In this document: positions 29,004 through 38,905 of the stretch, in pieces
Layout of the letters: each line of letters starts with the position of its first letter
Position numbering within the stretch: position 1 is the stretch's first letter
The notes under the pieces: generated by a model
Told to the model about the DNA's origin: nothing
Seen by the model: the letters and a program-made list of their open reading frames with translations, nothing else
Databases searched by the model: none
Assembly (NCBI RefSeq): GCF_023156195.1
Contig: NZ_JAKUKA010000001.1
Coordinates: 5,580,001-5,644,000 of the forward strand
Source: Chitinophaga sedimenti
GTDB taxonomy: Bacteria > Bacteroidota > Bacteroidia > Chitinophagales > Chitinophagaceae
Length of the DNA: 64,000 nt
Direction of reading: 5' to 3'
Made by a program: the position numbers and the translations under genes

Positions 29004-29433
29004 ATAGTTGTAGATGTTTAGACCTCGGATGGCGCCCGGGGAGGTGATAAATGTCAATGTGTCAAAATAACGCTAACGTTCAGGGTGTAGTACTTTATTC
29101 GATGTAACAAATAGATTGTCAATAATAAACGCTCACACTGATCGATAGTTGTTTAAGGTTGTAGATGATTTGCTGAAGTTATCTGCCACAAAGGGTTTTG
29201 CGGGAATTTTTGACGCCAATCTTAGTTTTTTTCAGTTTGGTTTATATATCTTCATTTCCAAGAGAAGAACCGCAATTGAATGCATATTGCATTTCGATTC
29301 GTTTAATCGGCAATGTTGTTGCCGATTGAAACTTTTAATCAACGTTAGTGTGCCTTTTGTAAAACAACGCCTACCTTTAGGAACCTTCATTAAAAGATCC
29401 CGCAATCTATGTACACAAGAGAAAAAGTTCGAT

Positions 29434-29871
29434 ATGAAGAGACGTCTATTGTTATGTTTGTTGGCATCCCACAGTTTATTATGCGGGCTATCATGTTGGA
29501 AGCCCAAGGAATTGATCGGAGGCATGCTGCCTGAAACGCCTTTAATCACCGAAAGGCTCAACAGCCGGGCAAATTATTTTGCCAATCAGAATTATGTAGG
29601 CGGATATGAAAGCGGCCGTAACTACTTTCTGATGACGTCGTTGGTAAATGTTGCCATTATTCCGGACAGTACTAAATATCGGGATACCTTGCTGAACCGG
29701 CATTTTAACCGATTTTATGAAGCGGTGCTTTTCGATCAGAGAAATAATGACGAGCTGTTAAACAGTGTACAACTCCGGTATTACATTGTTTATCATGATA
29801 CTATTACAGGGAGGCAGTTGCATCGTGAGTATTTTTTTCCGCTTAATAAGTACCCTTTAAAGGAGAAATAG
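29434..29871 (+). CDS. Lipoprotein, unknown
   Basis: A 145-aa lipoprotein from the ATG at 29434 with a leader MKRRLLLCLLASHSLLCGLSC and Cys in a lipobox-like setting (CGLSC). The longer open frame upstream (from 29149) would bury the leader and is rejected. The mature part is soluble with several aromatic strands (GYESGRNYFLMTSLVNVAI, LRYYIVYHDTITGRQL). The family was not recognised. It lies alone between two terminator-like hairpins, at 28970-29003 and 30864-30895. Confidence 0.55.
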   Translation: MKRRLLLCLLASHSLLCGLSCWKPKELIGGMLPETPLITERLNSRANYFANQNYVGGYESGRNYFLMTSLVNVAIIPDSTKYRDTLLNRHFNRFYEAVLFDQRNNDELLNSVQLRYYIVYHDTITGRQLHREYFFPLNKYPLKEK

Positions 29872-29955
29872 GGTTTCAGTACAGGTTGCTGGCAGGCTTT
29901 ATTTATCAGCATTGTCTACTACTGCGTTTATCCATTTTGTGTAATTTTTACATTT

Positions 29956-30561
29956 ATGCTTTTGGGTACGATGGACGGTCATGGCTGTCGGTTCAAAACA
30001 AACGTAAATATGAACGATAGAAACGGAATGGTAGCAATGCTTGGCGAGGATTTTCCAGTAGTGAGCCTGTATATTAAAATGATAAAGGAGCTGCGCAGTC
30101 TGGATAAAAATGCCAAAGGAATGCTGACCGGTCCTCAGCTTATACAAACCTGGCAGTACCGGCAACAACAAGCAGGCGAAGGCGCCTTGACAGAAGGATG
30201 GAACATCAGTGTCTGTGGCTTCAAACATCCGACCACCTCAGCGGCATATTTCACCATAGAGTCTCTGTCTGGTTCAGTTTCGGAACAGGGTTCATTGTTG
30301 TTGGCTGATACAAAAGGCAACGTTTTCTTCGTGGTCAGCCTGGGCCATATCCCTGGTCAGTTTCGTTGCGAGTATTACAACGCCTTAAAGGAAAAGCAGT
30401 TTGCAGAGGCGGTGTGTGCAATTGTCAAGGTCGCCGCTGCAAGAGAATTGAGTCTGATGGAGGTATTTACACACCAGCATTTCAATATCCCGAACTTAAA
30501 GAAGGTGCTCAGGCCCTACGACCTCAAACTCATCATAACAGGGGCGGTGGCGGAATGTTAG
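29956..30561 (+). CDS. Hypothetical protein
   Basis: A 201-aa protein; the ATG at 29956 or a later one (MNDRNGMVAMLGEDFPV) may be the start. It is soluble alpha/beta, with a region YFTIESLSGSVSEQGSLLLADTKGNVFFVVSLG and a C-terminal helix. There is no motif I recognise and no leader. A terminator-like hairpin follows at 30864-30895. Confidence 0.5.
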   Translation: MLLGTMDGHGCRFKTNVNMNDRNGMVAMLGEDFPVVSLYIKMIKELRSLDKNAKGMLTGPQLIQTWQYRQQQAGEGALTEGWNISVCGFKHPTTSAAYFTIESLSGSVSEQGSLLLADTKGNVFFVVSLGHIPGQFRCEYYNALKEKQFAEAVCAIVKVAAARELSLMEVFTHQHFNIPNLKKVLRPYDLKLIITGAVAEC

Positions 30562-30863
30562 TTTACGCCGCCCTGCAATTTGCCGGGGCAGGATCTGCAA
30601 TTGATTTCAGCCGTTAACCAATCCTTATCCGGCATCCCTGCCGCCCCAGCCCGGCAGGAAATTTTCGGACATCACGTCACCCTGTGACCGAATACAGTAA
30701 ATATGTCTTATTTTTGGTTACTCTCCCTTTAGCTTTATATCCAGGGTTGCGACTTTGCAACCACCATGACAAATACCCATTTTTCCGGCTATTACATTTT
30801 TCCATCTGCAACCGCGTTATAAGCGCAACTGATAGATTTATTTGATGCTTCTATATTAAAGAA
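30562..30863. other. Intergenic stretch
   Basis: There is no credible gene in these ~300 bases between the 30561 stop and the hairpin at 30864. Nothing notable was seen. Confidence 0.4.
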
Positions 30864-30895
30864 CATGCCGGGTTATTACCCGGCATGCATTTTTT
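30864..30895 (+). terminator. Terminator hairpin between convergent genes
   Basis: CATGCCGGGT/TATT/ACCCGGCATG is a perfect 10-bp stem followed by CATTTTTT on the plus strand. On the minus strand, where it follows the stop of 30900-31439, the tail TTCTTT is weaker, so it may serve both directions. Confidence 0.7.
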
Positions 30896-30899
30896 GCGG

Positions 30900-31439
30900 C
30901 TACAGGCGATAGCCCTGCGTGATTCTTGCACATACGGCAGTCCAGAAGTATTTTTGTTCCGCTGCAATATCTGCCTGAATGTACTGGATGCAGATCGCGT
31001 TTACGACTTTGGCCGCCTGGGCCGGGTCTTCAAGCCTGTAAAGTTGGTCATCCACTGAACTCCTTACGACCAGTGCCAGTATAAGCCGGCCGTCAGGAAA
31101 GGCATTGACCAGTTTCTGTCCCCATATTCCGATGACCATGTCTTTGGTCGCATCTGATTTTGCGGCTGCAACGATGTCGCCGTTGTTAGGGATGGATACG
31201 TCGATTGTACGGTTATGCGCTGCTACCTGGCCAAATCTTACATTGTCTTCATCGGGGAAGGGAAACCGAAAAACGAAAACGTTAGGTGCAAGGTATGACG
31301 CGGGAAAGGCATTGCCTTCTTCCCATTTAAGACGACCATAGCCGTATTCCTCTTTGTAACGTTGATAGGAAACATAATAAAGAAGTTCACAGGTACCGAT
31401 CTTGACCGGTCTTCCTTTGTAATTCACGTACTCGCCCAT
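30900..31439 (-). CDS. Hypothetical protein
   Basis: A 179-aa intact protein starting MGEYVNYKGRPVKIGTCELL. The start recalls a family of short Bacteroidota element proteins, but I cannot name it. The N-terminal part has a WEEGNAFPASYLAP loop, and the middle has FRFPFPDEDNVRFG. The C-terminal helix contains IQADIAAEQKYFW. There is no signal peptide or membrane span. It ends directly at the 30864-30895 hairpin. Confidence 0.55.
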   Translation of the reverse strand: MGEYVNYKGRPVKIGTCELLYYVSYQRYKEEYGYGRLKWEEGNAFPASYLAPNVFVFRFPFPDEDNVRFGQVAAHNRTIDVSIPNNGDIVAAAKSDATKDMVIGIWGQKLVNAFPDGRLILALVVRSSVDDQLYRLEDPAQAAKVVNAICIQYIQADIAAEQKYFWTAVCARITQGYRL

Positions 31440-31828
31440 GATGTTTAATTTTTAGAAGGTGAGAGAAAAAAGCAAAAACATTTCCCTCCCAGCGCCCCCT
31501 TCCGTGATGGCTTTCATTCCCGCCGCGATGCCGGCTACACCAGGCTTTGCCCAAAAAAATACGACCGCAGTCCATTGACAAATTATCATGGACGTGGTGG
31601 AGATTTTTTGGAGCAAACTTTAGCGGTTCATCGCCCCAGAGGGCGATGAACACGGCCTTGGTTAGCCCTGTGTGCCGGAGCTTTGCCAGCCACGAAAGGG
31701 GGCATGCTTTGCATCTATGGTCCTTAAGTAGTGTGTTGTAAAATGGGCAGTGCATAAATGATTCAGTTCTGTTGCCAGTGTAATGAGGTATTGGGTATGG
31801 CAATAGAAAAATTTATCTTTAGTTATCT
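31440..31828. other. Intergenic stretch with a perfect hairpin
   Basis: About 390 bases without a confident gene. At 31626-31651 GTTCATCGCCC/CAGA/GGGCGATGAAC is a perfect 11-bp stem-loop with no T tract on either side. A minus-strand frame over this stretch (MHCPFYNTLLKDHRCKACPL) could be a small Cys-containing protein, but its C-terminal half is poor. Confidence 0.4.
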
Positions 31829-33506
31829 ATGGCATTATCTGATAGACCAAGGGTCGATACATTCGCCAATAACTCCGCTGAAAGCGTAAGGGCATTGACA
31901 GCGCTGTTTTACGAACCGAATGGTTACATATCAAGGGCGGATATTCCGGACAAGGGATGCGATTACTTTATAGAGGTGGTCCATGATGGCGATGCCAAAA
32001 TGTGGAGGTTTCCTTTGCAGCTTAAAAGTGTACAGTCGCCGAAGTATGTCGATGGGGGCGTTTCATCTCCTACAATTTCGAATTGTCCCGACTGGGATAT
32101 CTGATGGAGTATAAGCCAGTGGTCGGGATGGTGGTCTTTTACTCTGTGCCTGATGGAAAGTTATATTACGACTACGTAGATAACATTTACTTCCGGCTCA
32201 AAGATGCACACGAAGATGATAGTTGGGAGCAACAGGATAGTGTTAACATTCGGATTCCGGTTAAAAATGAATTAACGCATCAGTCTGTACAGCAGATACA
32301 TGCGTACATGCGCAAAACCTTTACCAACTTTAACGACATGTACGCCCGGCATGCTTACGATCACGGATTACCGATTGCGCGTACTGGTCTTGAGAAGACG
32401 ACGTATCTTCCTCCCCAGAATATACCCGAACGGGCGCTCAGGCAATACGGGATGTATTTTTACAAAGTGGCCAGCTCAAGAAGTTGTTTCAAATAGTGTC
32501 GGTAATTCCCAACATAACACTAACCGGTGATCCTTTATTGTCGATCACTGCGGGTATGGCCTACCATGAGATTGGGATGTACATTGACGCCCAGTACTAT
32601 CTGGCCAAGGGGCTGTATAGACCAGAGATTGATCGCAATTTGAAATTATCTGCAGAATGGGCAACCGTAATAAATGATTATAACTTATACAGATATAACA
32701 GGCGGGAGTTTATTGATCATCTGATACGGTTGAGGACAGAATACTTTGACCTTGTTAAAGGTGATCTTGCCATTGACCTCTATATTCAGAAGTACAAAAT
32801 ATTGGAGGAGCCGGTAGAAGTACTTCAGGCGGAGAATACAGAGTTAACCATAGAGGAAAACGATCGGAAAATTGTGCGGAGCAAATTAAAAGCCGGCGAA
32901 AAATTGATGCTCCAGGTAATGAATGCGGAAAATTATGGGAGGTATCTTCAACGGTTGCGCGAACAGCAATGTATAGCGGCTGAAAATCAATTTGCCCTTG
33001 ATGGAACACCAGATATTGAAAATTTATTGGCTCAATCTCACCTAATTGATACGAAGATGTCATCATTTCAGGGAAAGATTTTGTCATTGGGGCAACAGGC
33101 GAGTAAGTATAATAATGCTTTTGTTGAAGCGGAGTCTTATGCCATCCTTGGGGGAATCCACTTAAATATAGAATTGGCCCTGTTAGCGCTTGAGGGGTGG
33201 AACCATGCAATGCTGCATGATGATCATGAACAGATTATGGCAAATCATATAAATTTAATTAGTCGGGCCAGTATGCTATTTGCTCAGGAAGGCTACTTGG
33301 GAAGGTCTTATCAACAGATTTGTAATGCAATTGAGCTTATACATATTTCGGAATTCTATAAATTCAAACCAGTTTTCGACAAGCCAAGCCTTCGAGACGC
33401 TATGGTGGGGCTGGAGCAGAAATTACAGTTGCGGCCCTATACCTTTCAGGCAGTTGAATTGATCAAAGCAAGGAATAAAAACCGTGCTGTCTCTAATAAT
33501 CCCTAA
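31829..33506 (+). pseudogene. DUF4365 nuclease-like protein with helical C-terminal domain, copy 1, frameshifted
   Basis: Three pieces form one ~560-aa protein. The N-terminal domain matches DUF4365, a PD-(D/E)xK-type fold, with Asp45 in DKGCDYFIE and Gln64-x-Lys66 in FPLQLKS. After a shift near 32065 (TTT run) the domain goes on as ISYNFELSRLGYLMEYKP. A second shift near 32475 leads into QIVSVIPN and a long helical, TPR-like part ending SNNP. It has the same layout, length and catalytic residue numbering as the gene at 35485-37158. It is followed after 18 bases by 33525-34699. Confidence 0.75.
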
Positions 33507-33524
33507 ATCCAATATTGATATTCC

Positions 33525-34699
33525 ATGTTATTTAATAAATTCCGGCTTTCGGGCAAAAGTGCCGGTGCTCGCCTCAAATTGTCCGGCGTTGCTGCCATTA
33601 CCACCTGGGAGCAATATTACGAGTCCTATACTGATACGCTGAATGCTATCATGTCAGCAGGCATTGGTCAGGGGTATCCTTATAATTGCAATGCCAGGCC
33701 GATATTGTTTTTGATGCGACATTGTCTGGAGCTGCAATTAAAAGCCGAAGCTGCCAGGCAGGGGCTCCCGGTGCCGCTCAGCCATGACTTTAAGGATATG
33801 GCCGAGCCCTTTGGCGGAATCGCTGCGCTTCCTGAAAAGCTACAGACGCTTATCAGTACCATAGACAGGGATCCGGATGGATCCTGTTATCGGTATGCCC
33901 GTGACCCTACTACCGGGGAATTGTATTTTCCGGGAGGCAGCCAGGTAGAAACGAGTAAATTCTTTAAAGACCATGCTGACATGGTGGTAGCCGGGATCTA
34001 TGGGGCAAGGTCCATTTCTCCCGCTATTGATTTTGACAACAAACACAGAGAGTGGGATCTGACATTTCACATGGGGAGAGCAATACCATGTGGAAAATTA
34101 GGAGCCAGTATAATGGGGTAATCGAAGTGCTTTTGGAGCAAATCCTTAGCGGTACTGTTCGACTGCAGCAGGTCTATGTTCCTTTGCTTTTCTTAATTCG
34201 TCATTCTCTGGAACTTGTTCTTAAGGCCAATGTCGCTGACGCAGAAAAATATCTGCCAGGAATTAATGACCCCAGACTTAAGCGGGAACATAAACTAACG
34301 CAGGTACTGCGGCATTTCAGCACATTCCTCGATAGTTTGGATTTACGTAAAATGCCAAGGCCGTTAAGGAAAAAACTGGCCAGGTTCAGGCGTATGTACA
34401 GTGATCTGAATACTACCCTCCATCAATTGGATATCCACTCCAGGGTATTTCGGTTCCCAACAGATAAGGAGGGGAATGTTCAGGCGATATCCACCAGTCG
34501 GATAAACATGCAAAAGATCATCGAGCTTTTATATTACACCGATAGCTTTCTAACGTTCACGGACTTGGTGCTGTTGGACCTTGGTATCATCGGACCTAAG
34601 CAGAAAACCAAATCCGTCAGGCTGGCAGACCGGCTGCTAATCGGTGCCGACCGACACCAGGGCCGTAAAGGACGTAACAATAAATTTTTTGCATGTTAA
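33525..34699 (+). pseudogene. Internally duplicated RHxLEL helical protein (HEPN-like), frameshifted
   Basis: Two pieces join at a GGGG run near 34075 (TFHMG|ESNTMWKIRS) to give ~391 aa. Each half carries the same segment: PILFLMRHCLELQLKAEAA in the first and PLLFLIRHSLELVLKANVA in the second. Each is followed by a His and Asp-rich loop (LSHDFKDM and REHKLTQVL). The pattern resembles HEPN-type helix bundles but lacks a strict R-x4-H. It sits between the DUF4365 nuclease and the glycosylase-like gene, with the latter overlapping its end by 7 bases. The function is unknown. Confidence 0.6.
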
Positions 34700-35314
34700 A
34701 CAACGTGACGCATCATTCCACAGTTGAGGATCATCCATTTCTTCCGCACATTCCGGCTGGCGCCCGATCACTGATGCTCGGCACGTTCCCGCCGGTGATC
34801 AAAAGAAAGTTTGAATTTTTCTATCCTAATCGGCGGAATTCTTTTTGGGCGGTTGTTTCATCGATAGCCGGAGCGTCCTTGAATTCCTATGAAGGAGACA
34901 AGGCGGTGGAAGAGCGGAAGCGGATACTTGACCATTTGGGACTGGCCATTGCGGATATGGGAGGGCAGGTGTTGCGGATCTATCCCGGTTCTGCAGATAC
35001 CAGCATTGCACCCGTTACCTACACCAATATCCCCGGAGCTGTTGGAGCGGACGCCTACCATTACCAATGTTATTTGCGGGTCCAGTAGTGGCCAAAGCAG
35101 TACAGCTTCCTGGTTGCAATATTACCTTGCCGGTAATGGGATAAGCGTCTCCTTGATGGGCCAGGGGCTTCCTCGTCGTTACCAGGTCAGGATGGCGGGC
35201 AGAGATATCACCATCCACGTGGTTTGTTCCACCTCCAGCCGCTTTCATTCTGACCTGCAGGTACTGATCGGGCAGTATGCTCAGGCAATAGCCTGGGAAG
35301 ATGTGGTGAGGTAG
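34693..35314 (+). pseudogene. Uracil-DNA glycosylase superfamily protein, frameshifted
   Basis: The start MLNNVTHHSTVEDHPFLPHIP leads to LMLGTFPPVIKRKFEFFYPN and RRNSFWAVV, the G-T-F-P...FY...RN-x-FW signature of UDG-superfamily proteins related to mismatch or hypoxanthine glycosylases. A one-base error near 35035 (CCCC) breaks the frame between YTNIP and ELLERTPTITN-VICGSSS. It ends DLQVLIGQYAQAIAWEDVVR. It overlaps the previous gene by 7 bases. A decayed copy of its 3' end lies at 38755-38905. It probably removes damaged or modified bases. Confidence 0.75.
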
Positions 35315-35484
35315 GTTGTTGCATAATATGGGGGCTGGAGTTTTGCCCGCTCTGATAACAATAAAAAAAAATAAAGGGATCAATTGGAAGGGGAGGTAAA
35401 TCGCTCAGTTCACTTATTTTAATGGAACTTGTAGAACTGCGCCTAAGGACTTGGACATGTTGTGACGTATGAAGGGCACGGGGC

Positions 35485-37158
35485 CTACTCCGTTTCAGGT
35501 ACTGTTATATAGTCCTCAATTAATTTTATGGATGGCGGGATATAAGATGGCAAATCGAGATCATTACGTACTTTTTCATAAATTCTCGTTAAGCCTTCGT
35601 CATCTATCTCTATTTCCACTTGGTAGAATTGAACCAGGGCCTTAAGTTCAAGCATTAGGCATAAGGACCGATATGCCTGATGAATATAGTGAGACTTTAC
35701 GAAATTTCGATATGCGATGTTGGCATTTTTAAGGCAATTTAATAATTGTGTTTTTCGCTCCTCCTGCGAAAAGGCAGATTTAGGAATTTTATTCACAAGC
35801 ATAGCCCGTTGGAGAATTAAGCTCTTTTCTGCTATAAGATAGCTGGACTCTCCATCTAATATCTTCCAACCATTTTCTTGTGCGACCGACCGAACGTGCT
35901 CGGCTTCCTTAAGAAAACCATTTTGAAGATTAAGAATGTAATCTGCAGCTTCCTGTTTTATATGCGCTGGAACAATTTCTCCGTCTGCCTCTAATTTTCG
36001 ATTAATTGCAAGAAAAAACGCATTCATCTTTAACATTAGGGTGCCGCGATTCTGCGCATTGAGAACTAATAAATGACATTTCTCTTGTTCATCAATTGTC
36101 AGATTTTGGATTCTTTTTGAAAACCGATCAAAACCTGATACAATGTCCACTGGAAATGCCATCTGGGGGACGACATCCTGAATTTTGCACGCTTCTAACG
36201 CCAATTCAATCATTATGGTGTTTTGAGGTAATCCTGATGACTCGTTTTCAAGAAGGGCTTCCATTTGCACGTAGTAGTCACTGCGGTTTATGTTGCCAAG
36301 CCTTGCTTTATTCTGCAGTTTAGTCCATTCCATAGCCGATGTTTGAACAGGCTGCAGATTTCGATGCCGGCTGAGCTTTCCAAGCATATATTCCGCATCA
36401 ATGTCTAAATCGATCTCATTGTAAAGTTGTGCACAAAGAAGGCAGAGTTCAGCATCGTTGACGATTTGAGTTATTGGTAATGATTCGAGTCGACTCCGTA
36501 GCGTTCCTACATCTCTGCGAAGTAACAGTGAAATTCCATATTTTTTCAGGAATGTTACAGTGTCTTCTTTGGGTACATTACTCTCTGCTGAAGTTGATTG
36601 AGGCTCCAGAACAGGGAGTTCATAGTTCAATCCGTAGTCCTCATACATTGACTTGAGATTGGCAAACATCTTTGACAGATCGCAATGAATGGATTTGATG
36701 GCCGTCGCATCTAAGATGTTAGCGGTTGGAATGTGAAGTTTGACAGTTTCATTCATTTTCCACAAACCCTTAGGATCGTGATCTCTCAAACGCAGGTAAG
36801 CATCCTTAACATAGGTGTAATAGGAAATGTCATTTCCGGTGTCATACACAACAATTAATGCAGCATAAGGCCGGTGCGCCAAAAGGTAATTTAGGGTTGC
36901 TGTTTTAAAGGAGTAAGCTATGTATTTCCCCTTTCCAATTATTTTTGGGGTAGCGATACTTTTATGCTGAACTGGAAACTTGTTTCCGGTGCATTCCATA
37001 TCTTCACATAACTCAACCATGTAGTCGCACCCAAAATCGGGCAACTCCTGTCGAGCTATAAAGCCGTTATTCATCGAGAAATGCTCCTTGAATCTGGTAA
37101 GGCCCTTATCAGAATTAACAGCAGATTTGTCATATTTGGGTCTATCAGAATAACTCAT
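35485..37158 (-). CDS. DUF4365 nuclease-like protein with helical C-terminal domain, copy 2
   Basis: An intact 557-aa protein. The DUF4365 domain (about 1-190) has Asp45 in DFGCDYMVE and Gln64-x-Lys66 in FPVQHKS, then TATLNYLLAHRPYAALIVVYD and YYTYVKDAYLRLRD. The C-terminal ~350 residues are helical and repeat-like (LCLLCAQLYNEIDLDIDAEYML, CLMLELKALVQFYQVE). It is a paralogue of 31829-33506, with the same start (SDRPK/RPR), the same active-site numbering and the same domain order, but on the other strand. It is preceded on the same strand by a HEPN/Toprim gene. It is a likely nuclease effector, with the helical part serving for sensing. Confidence 0.75.
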   Translation of the reverse strand: MSYSDRPKYDKSAVNSDKGLTRFKEHFSMNNGFIARQELPDFGCDYMVELCEDMECTGNKFPVQHKSIATPKIIGKGKYIAYSFKTATLNYLLAHRPYAALIVVYDTGNDISYYTYVKDAYLRLRDHDPKGLWKMNETVKLHIPTANILDATAIKSIHCDLSKMFANLKSMYEDYGLNYELPVLEPQSTSAESNVPKEDTVTFLKKYGISLLLRRDVGTLRSRLESLPITQIVNDAELCLLCAQLYNEIDLDIDAEYMLGKLSRHRNLQPVQTSAMEWTKLQNKARLGNINRSDYYVQMEALLENESSGLPQNTIMIELALEACKIQDVVPQMAFPVDIVSGFDRFSKRIQNLTIDEQEKCHLLVLNAQNRGTLMLKMNAFFLAINRKLEADGEIVPAHIKQEAADYILNLQNGFLKEAEHVRSVAQENGWKILDGESSYLIAEKSLILQRAMLVNKIPKSAFSQEERKTQLLNCLKNANIAYRNFVKSHYIHQAYRSLCLMLELKALVQFYQVEIEIDDEGLTRIYEKVRNDLDLPSYIPPSIKLIEDYITVPETE

Positions 37159-37314
37159 AAAGCGAATACACCTGGTCGTTAAATATACGGAAGGTTTTGG
37201 TGTTTACCATTAAGTATCGCGTTGATTATAGAAGGCAATACTTTGAAGGTCGCTACATTGATGAGAAGCCGAATGGTTTCTTTTTTAATTAAGGTTCATA
37301 AAATTGTCTTCGAT

Positions 37315-38634
37315 TCATGCTTGGTCGTCCATTTCGGAGACTCCATTAAATTGAACTGAGTTATTTGATGATACGATAGATATGATGTGATCGAGGATTA
37401 GGCACATCCCTGTCCAGTCATGCTCGAGAGTTGATCCGCCCTTTTCCGCTACACTTAAAATGGTTCTAAATCTATCCTGAATAAGAGACTTTTGCTCAAT
37501 TTCACCCTGATAACTTTGAGATCCCTTAACGAAACCTCCCCATCTTACCGGTATAAATGCACCGAAATCATCTTTTAGAATATTGGTGCCCAAGTAGAGC
37601 TCAATGGAGCAGGCGCGGCCATTGATGTCTCCATCTGTCGTGCCATTTGGTCCAATCGTTGGATATGTGCGGGCAAAGTCCAAATCGGGTAAAATGGTGA
37701 CGTTTATGTTTGTTGGAAGACTTAACTTTTGAAGCGCCAGTACAGAATTTTGCCCAGCAGAGTCGTTGTCAAACACGGCTACAATGTTGTTGGCAATTCC
37801 TGACGCCGCGAGCGTCTTGATAGTTCGTTCCAGACCAGATGTTCCCGCGTCTGGCTTGCTGGCGGTAATATCCAAAAACGAGAAATATTCAGACAAGTGG
37901 GGTCGCAAAAGCGCAAATGATCTTGATAGAAAGTTCAGGTCAGTTGTGCCCTCAGTTAAAATCAGCGTTTTCTGAAACGATTGTGACCGCCTCGCTTCGC
38001 CCATTGCCGTGTTGAGGCAAATAGGTTCATTTTTTTCGTAATGCCCGGAGTAAATAAGTGAGGTGACGTCTAAAACTAACTCGGAAGATTCTTCAACTGC
38101 TTCCAGTATTGCACGAAGGCCAAGGCCCAATTCGGCGGAAGGATAACTCAATACCCACTCTCCTATTACACCTTGATCGATTATAAAGGTAGCCAGATCA
38201 TCATGGGCTCTGTTTCTGGTGTTATCAAGGTTTCTGTATTTCACTTCATTTTCAATGATAGAAGCTGTGATTGCAAGCCATGCCTTAAACCCTTGGTTTA
38301 TAAGTTCTTTGATTTTTACCTGACCAAGCTCGAATGAGATATTTTCAAATGAGCTGAGCTTGTCTTTTAATAAATATTCATATTCCAGAATGGCTCGTTC
38401 CAGTTTGAACCCTAAAAGCTCTAACCTCTCCTTAACAATAGACGCCGTAGCGGCATACTCAATACAATCGACAAGCTCGCCATCTTCTATTGGGGAAGTA
38501 TAATATTCGCTGAAATGCACACGTCTGATCCTCCTATTGCTTTCAGAAAAAATGAGAGCATAAAAGGGGTTTATGTAACTTTTAGAAGAATCAAACTCGT
38601 AACCGGCAATTTTAATACTGCAATAACTTCCCAT
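37315..38634 (-). CDS. HEPN/Toprim-domain protein
   Basis: An intact 439-aa protein. The start MGSYCSIKIAGYEFDSSKSY is typical of the HEPN/Toprim N-terminal domain. A helical HEPN region (about 60-200) follows, and then a Toprim core: LILTEGTTDLNFL (Glu228) and VAVFDNDSAG (Asp289, Asp291). Toprim domains cut or handle nucleic acid with a divalent metal. Such fused proteins occur in phage-defence islands. It is upstream of, and on the same strand as, DUF4365 copy 2 (156-base gap), so the two may form one operon. Confidence 0.8.
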   Translation of the reverse strand: MGSYCSIKIAGYEFDSSKSYINPFYALIFSESNRRIRRVHFSEYYTSPIEDGELVDCIEYAATASIVKERLELLGFKLERAILEYEYLLKDKLSSFENISFELGQVKIKELINQGFKAWLAITASIIENEVKYRNLDNTRNRAHDDLATFIIDQGVIGEWVLSYPSAELGLGLRAILEAVEESSELVLDVTSLIYSGHYEKNEPICLNTAMGEARRSQSFQKTLILTEGTTDLNFLSRSFALLRPHLSEYFSFLDITASKPDAGTSGLERTIKTLAASGIANNIVAVFDNDSAGQNSVLALQKLSLPTNINVTILPDLDFARTYPTIGPNGTTDGDINGRACSIELYLGTNILKDDFGAFIPVRWGGFVKGSQSYQGEIEQKSLIQDRFRTILSVAEKGGSTLEHDWTGMCLILDHIISIVSSNNSVQFNGVSEMDDQA

Positions 38635-38754
38635 ATTTTTTTACCTGCGATTTAGCGTAACAGAACAACAACGTCTTTTAACGCTAAAATACCGCTAAAT
38701 TATGTTTTGAGAAGTGTACGAATATGTTAACATGTTAGTATTTCGCCATGTGAC

Positions 38755-38905
38755 CAGGAGCTTCTCCCTCAGAAACCTAAACAAACAATGTAAATCATAT
38801 AGCCTTACGTGGTGTTTCTTCACAATCATCCGCTATTACTTAGACTTGCAGATATTTATCCATCAATACTCCCAAGCGATTTCCTGGCAACGTATAAGGA
38901 GGTAG
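38755..38905 (+). pseudogene. Decayed 3' end of a second glycosylase-like gene
   Basis: The last codons read DLQIFIHQYSQAISWQRIRR and a stop, aligning with DLQVLIGQYAQAIAWEDVVR and the stop of the glycosylase-like gene at 35314. Upstream DNA keeps weaker similarity (for example TACGTGGTGTTT against CACGTGGTTTGT) but with stops and shifts. Differences sit mostly at third codon positions near the end, so this end was once under coding selection. It overlaps the 3' end of the minus-strand gene 38840-40479. Confidence 0.6.

Noticed and set aside
29149..29433. 95-codon extension of the 29434-29871 lipoprotein
   Set aside because: It would place the lipoprotein leader in the middle of the protein; the composition is poor and the ATG at 29434 fits the leader.
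31387..31803. Minus-strand frame of 138 aa
   Set aside because: The first third looks possible (MHCPFYNTLL) but it overlaps the start of 30900-31439 and the remainder is His/Arg/Gly-rich noise, so it is not called.
38714..38845. 5' part of the plus-strand frame ending at 38905
   Set aside because: Only the last stretch resembles the glycosylase-like protein; the earlier codons are out of frame with the similarity, so a complete gene is not claimed.
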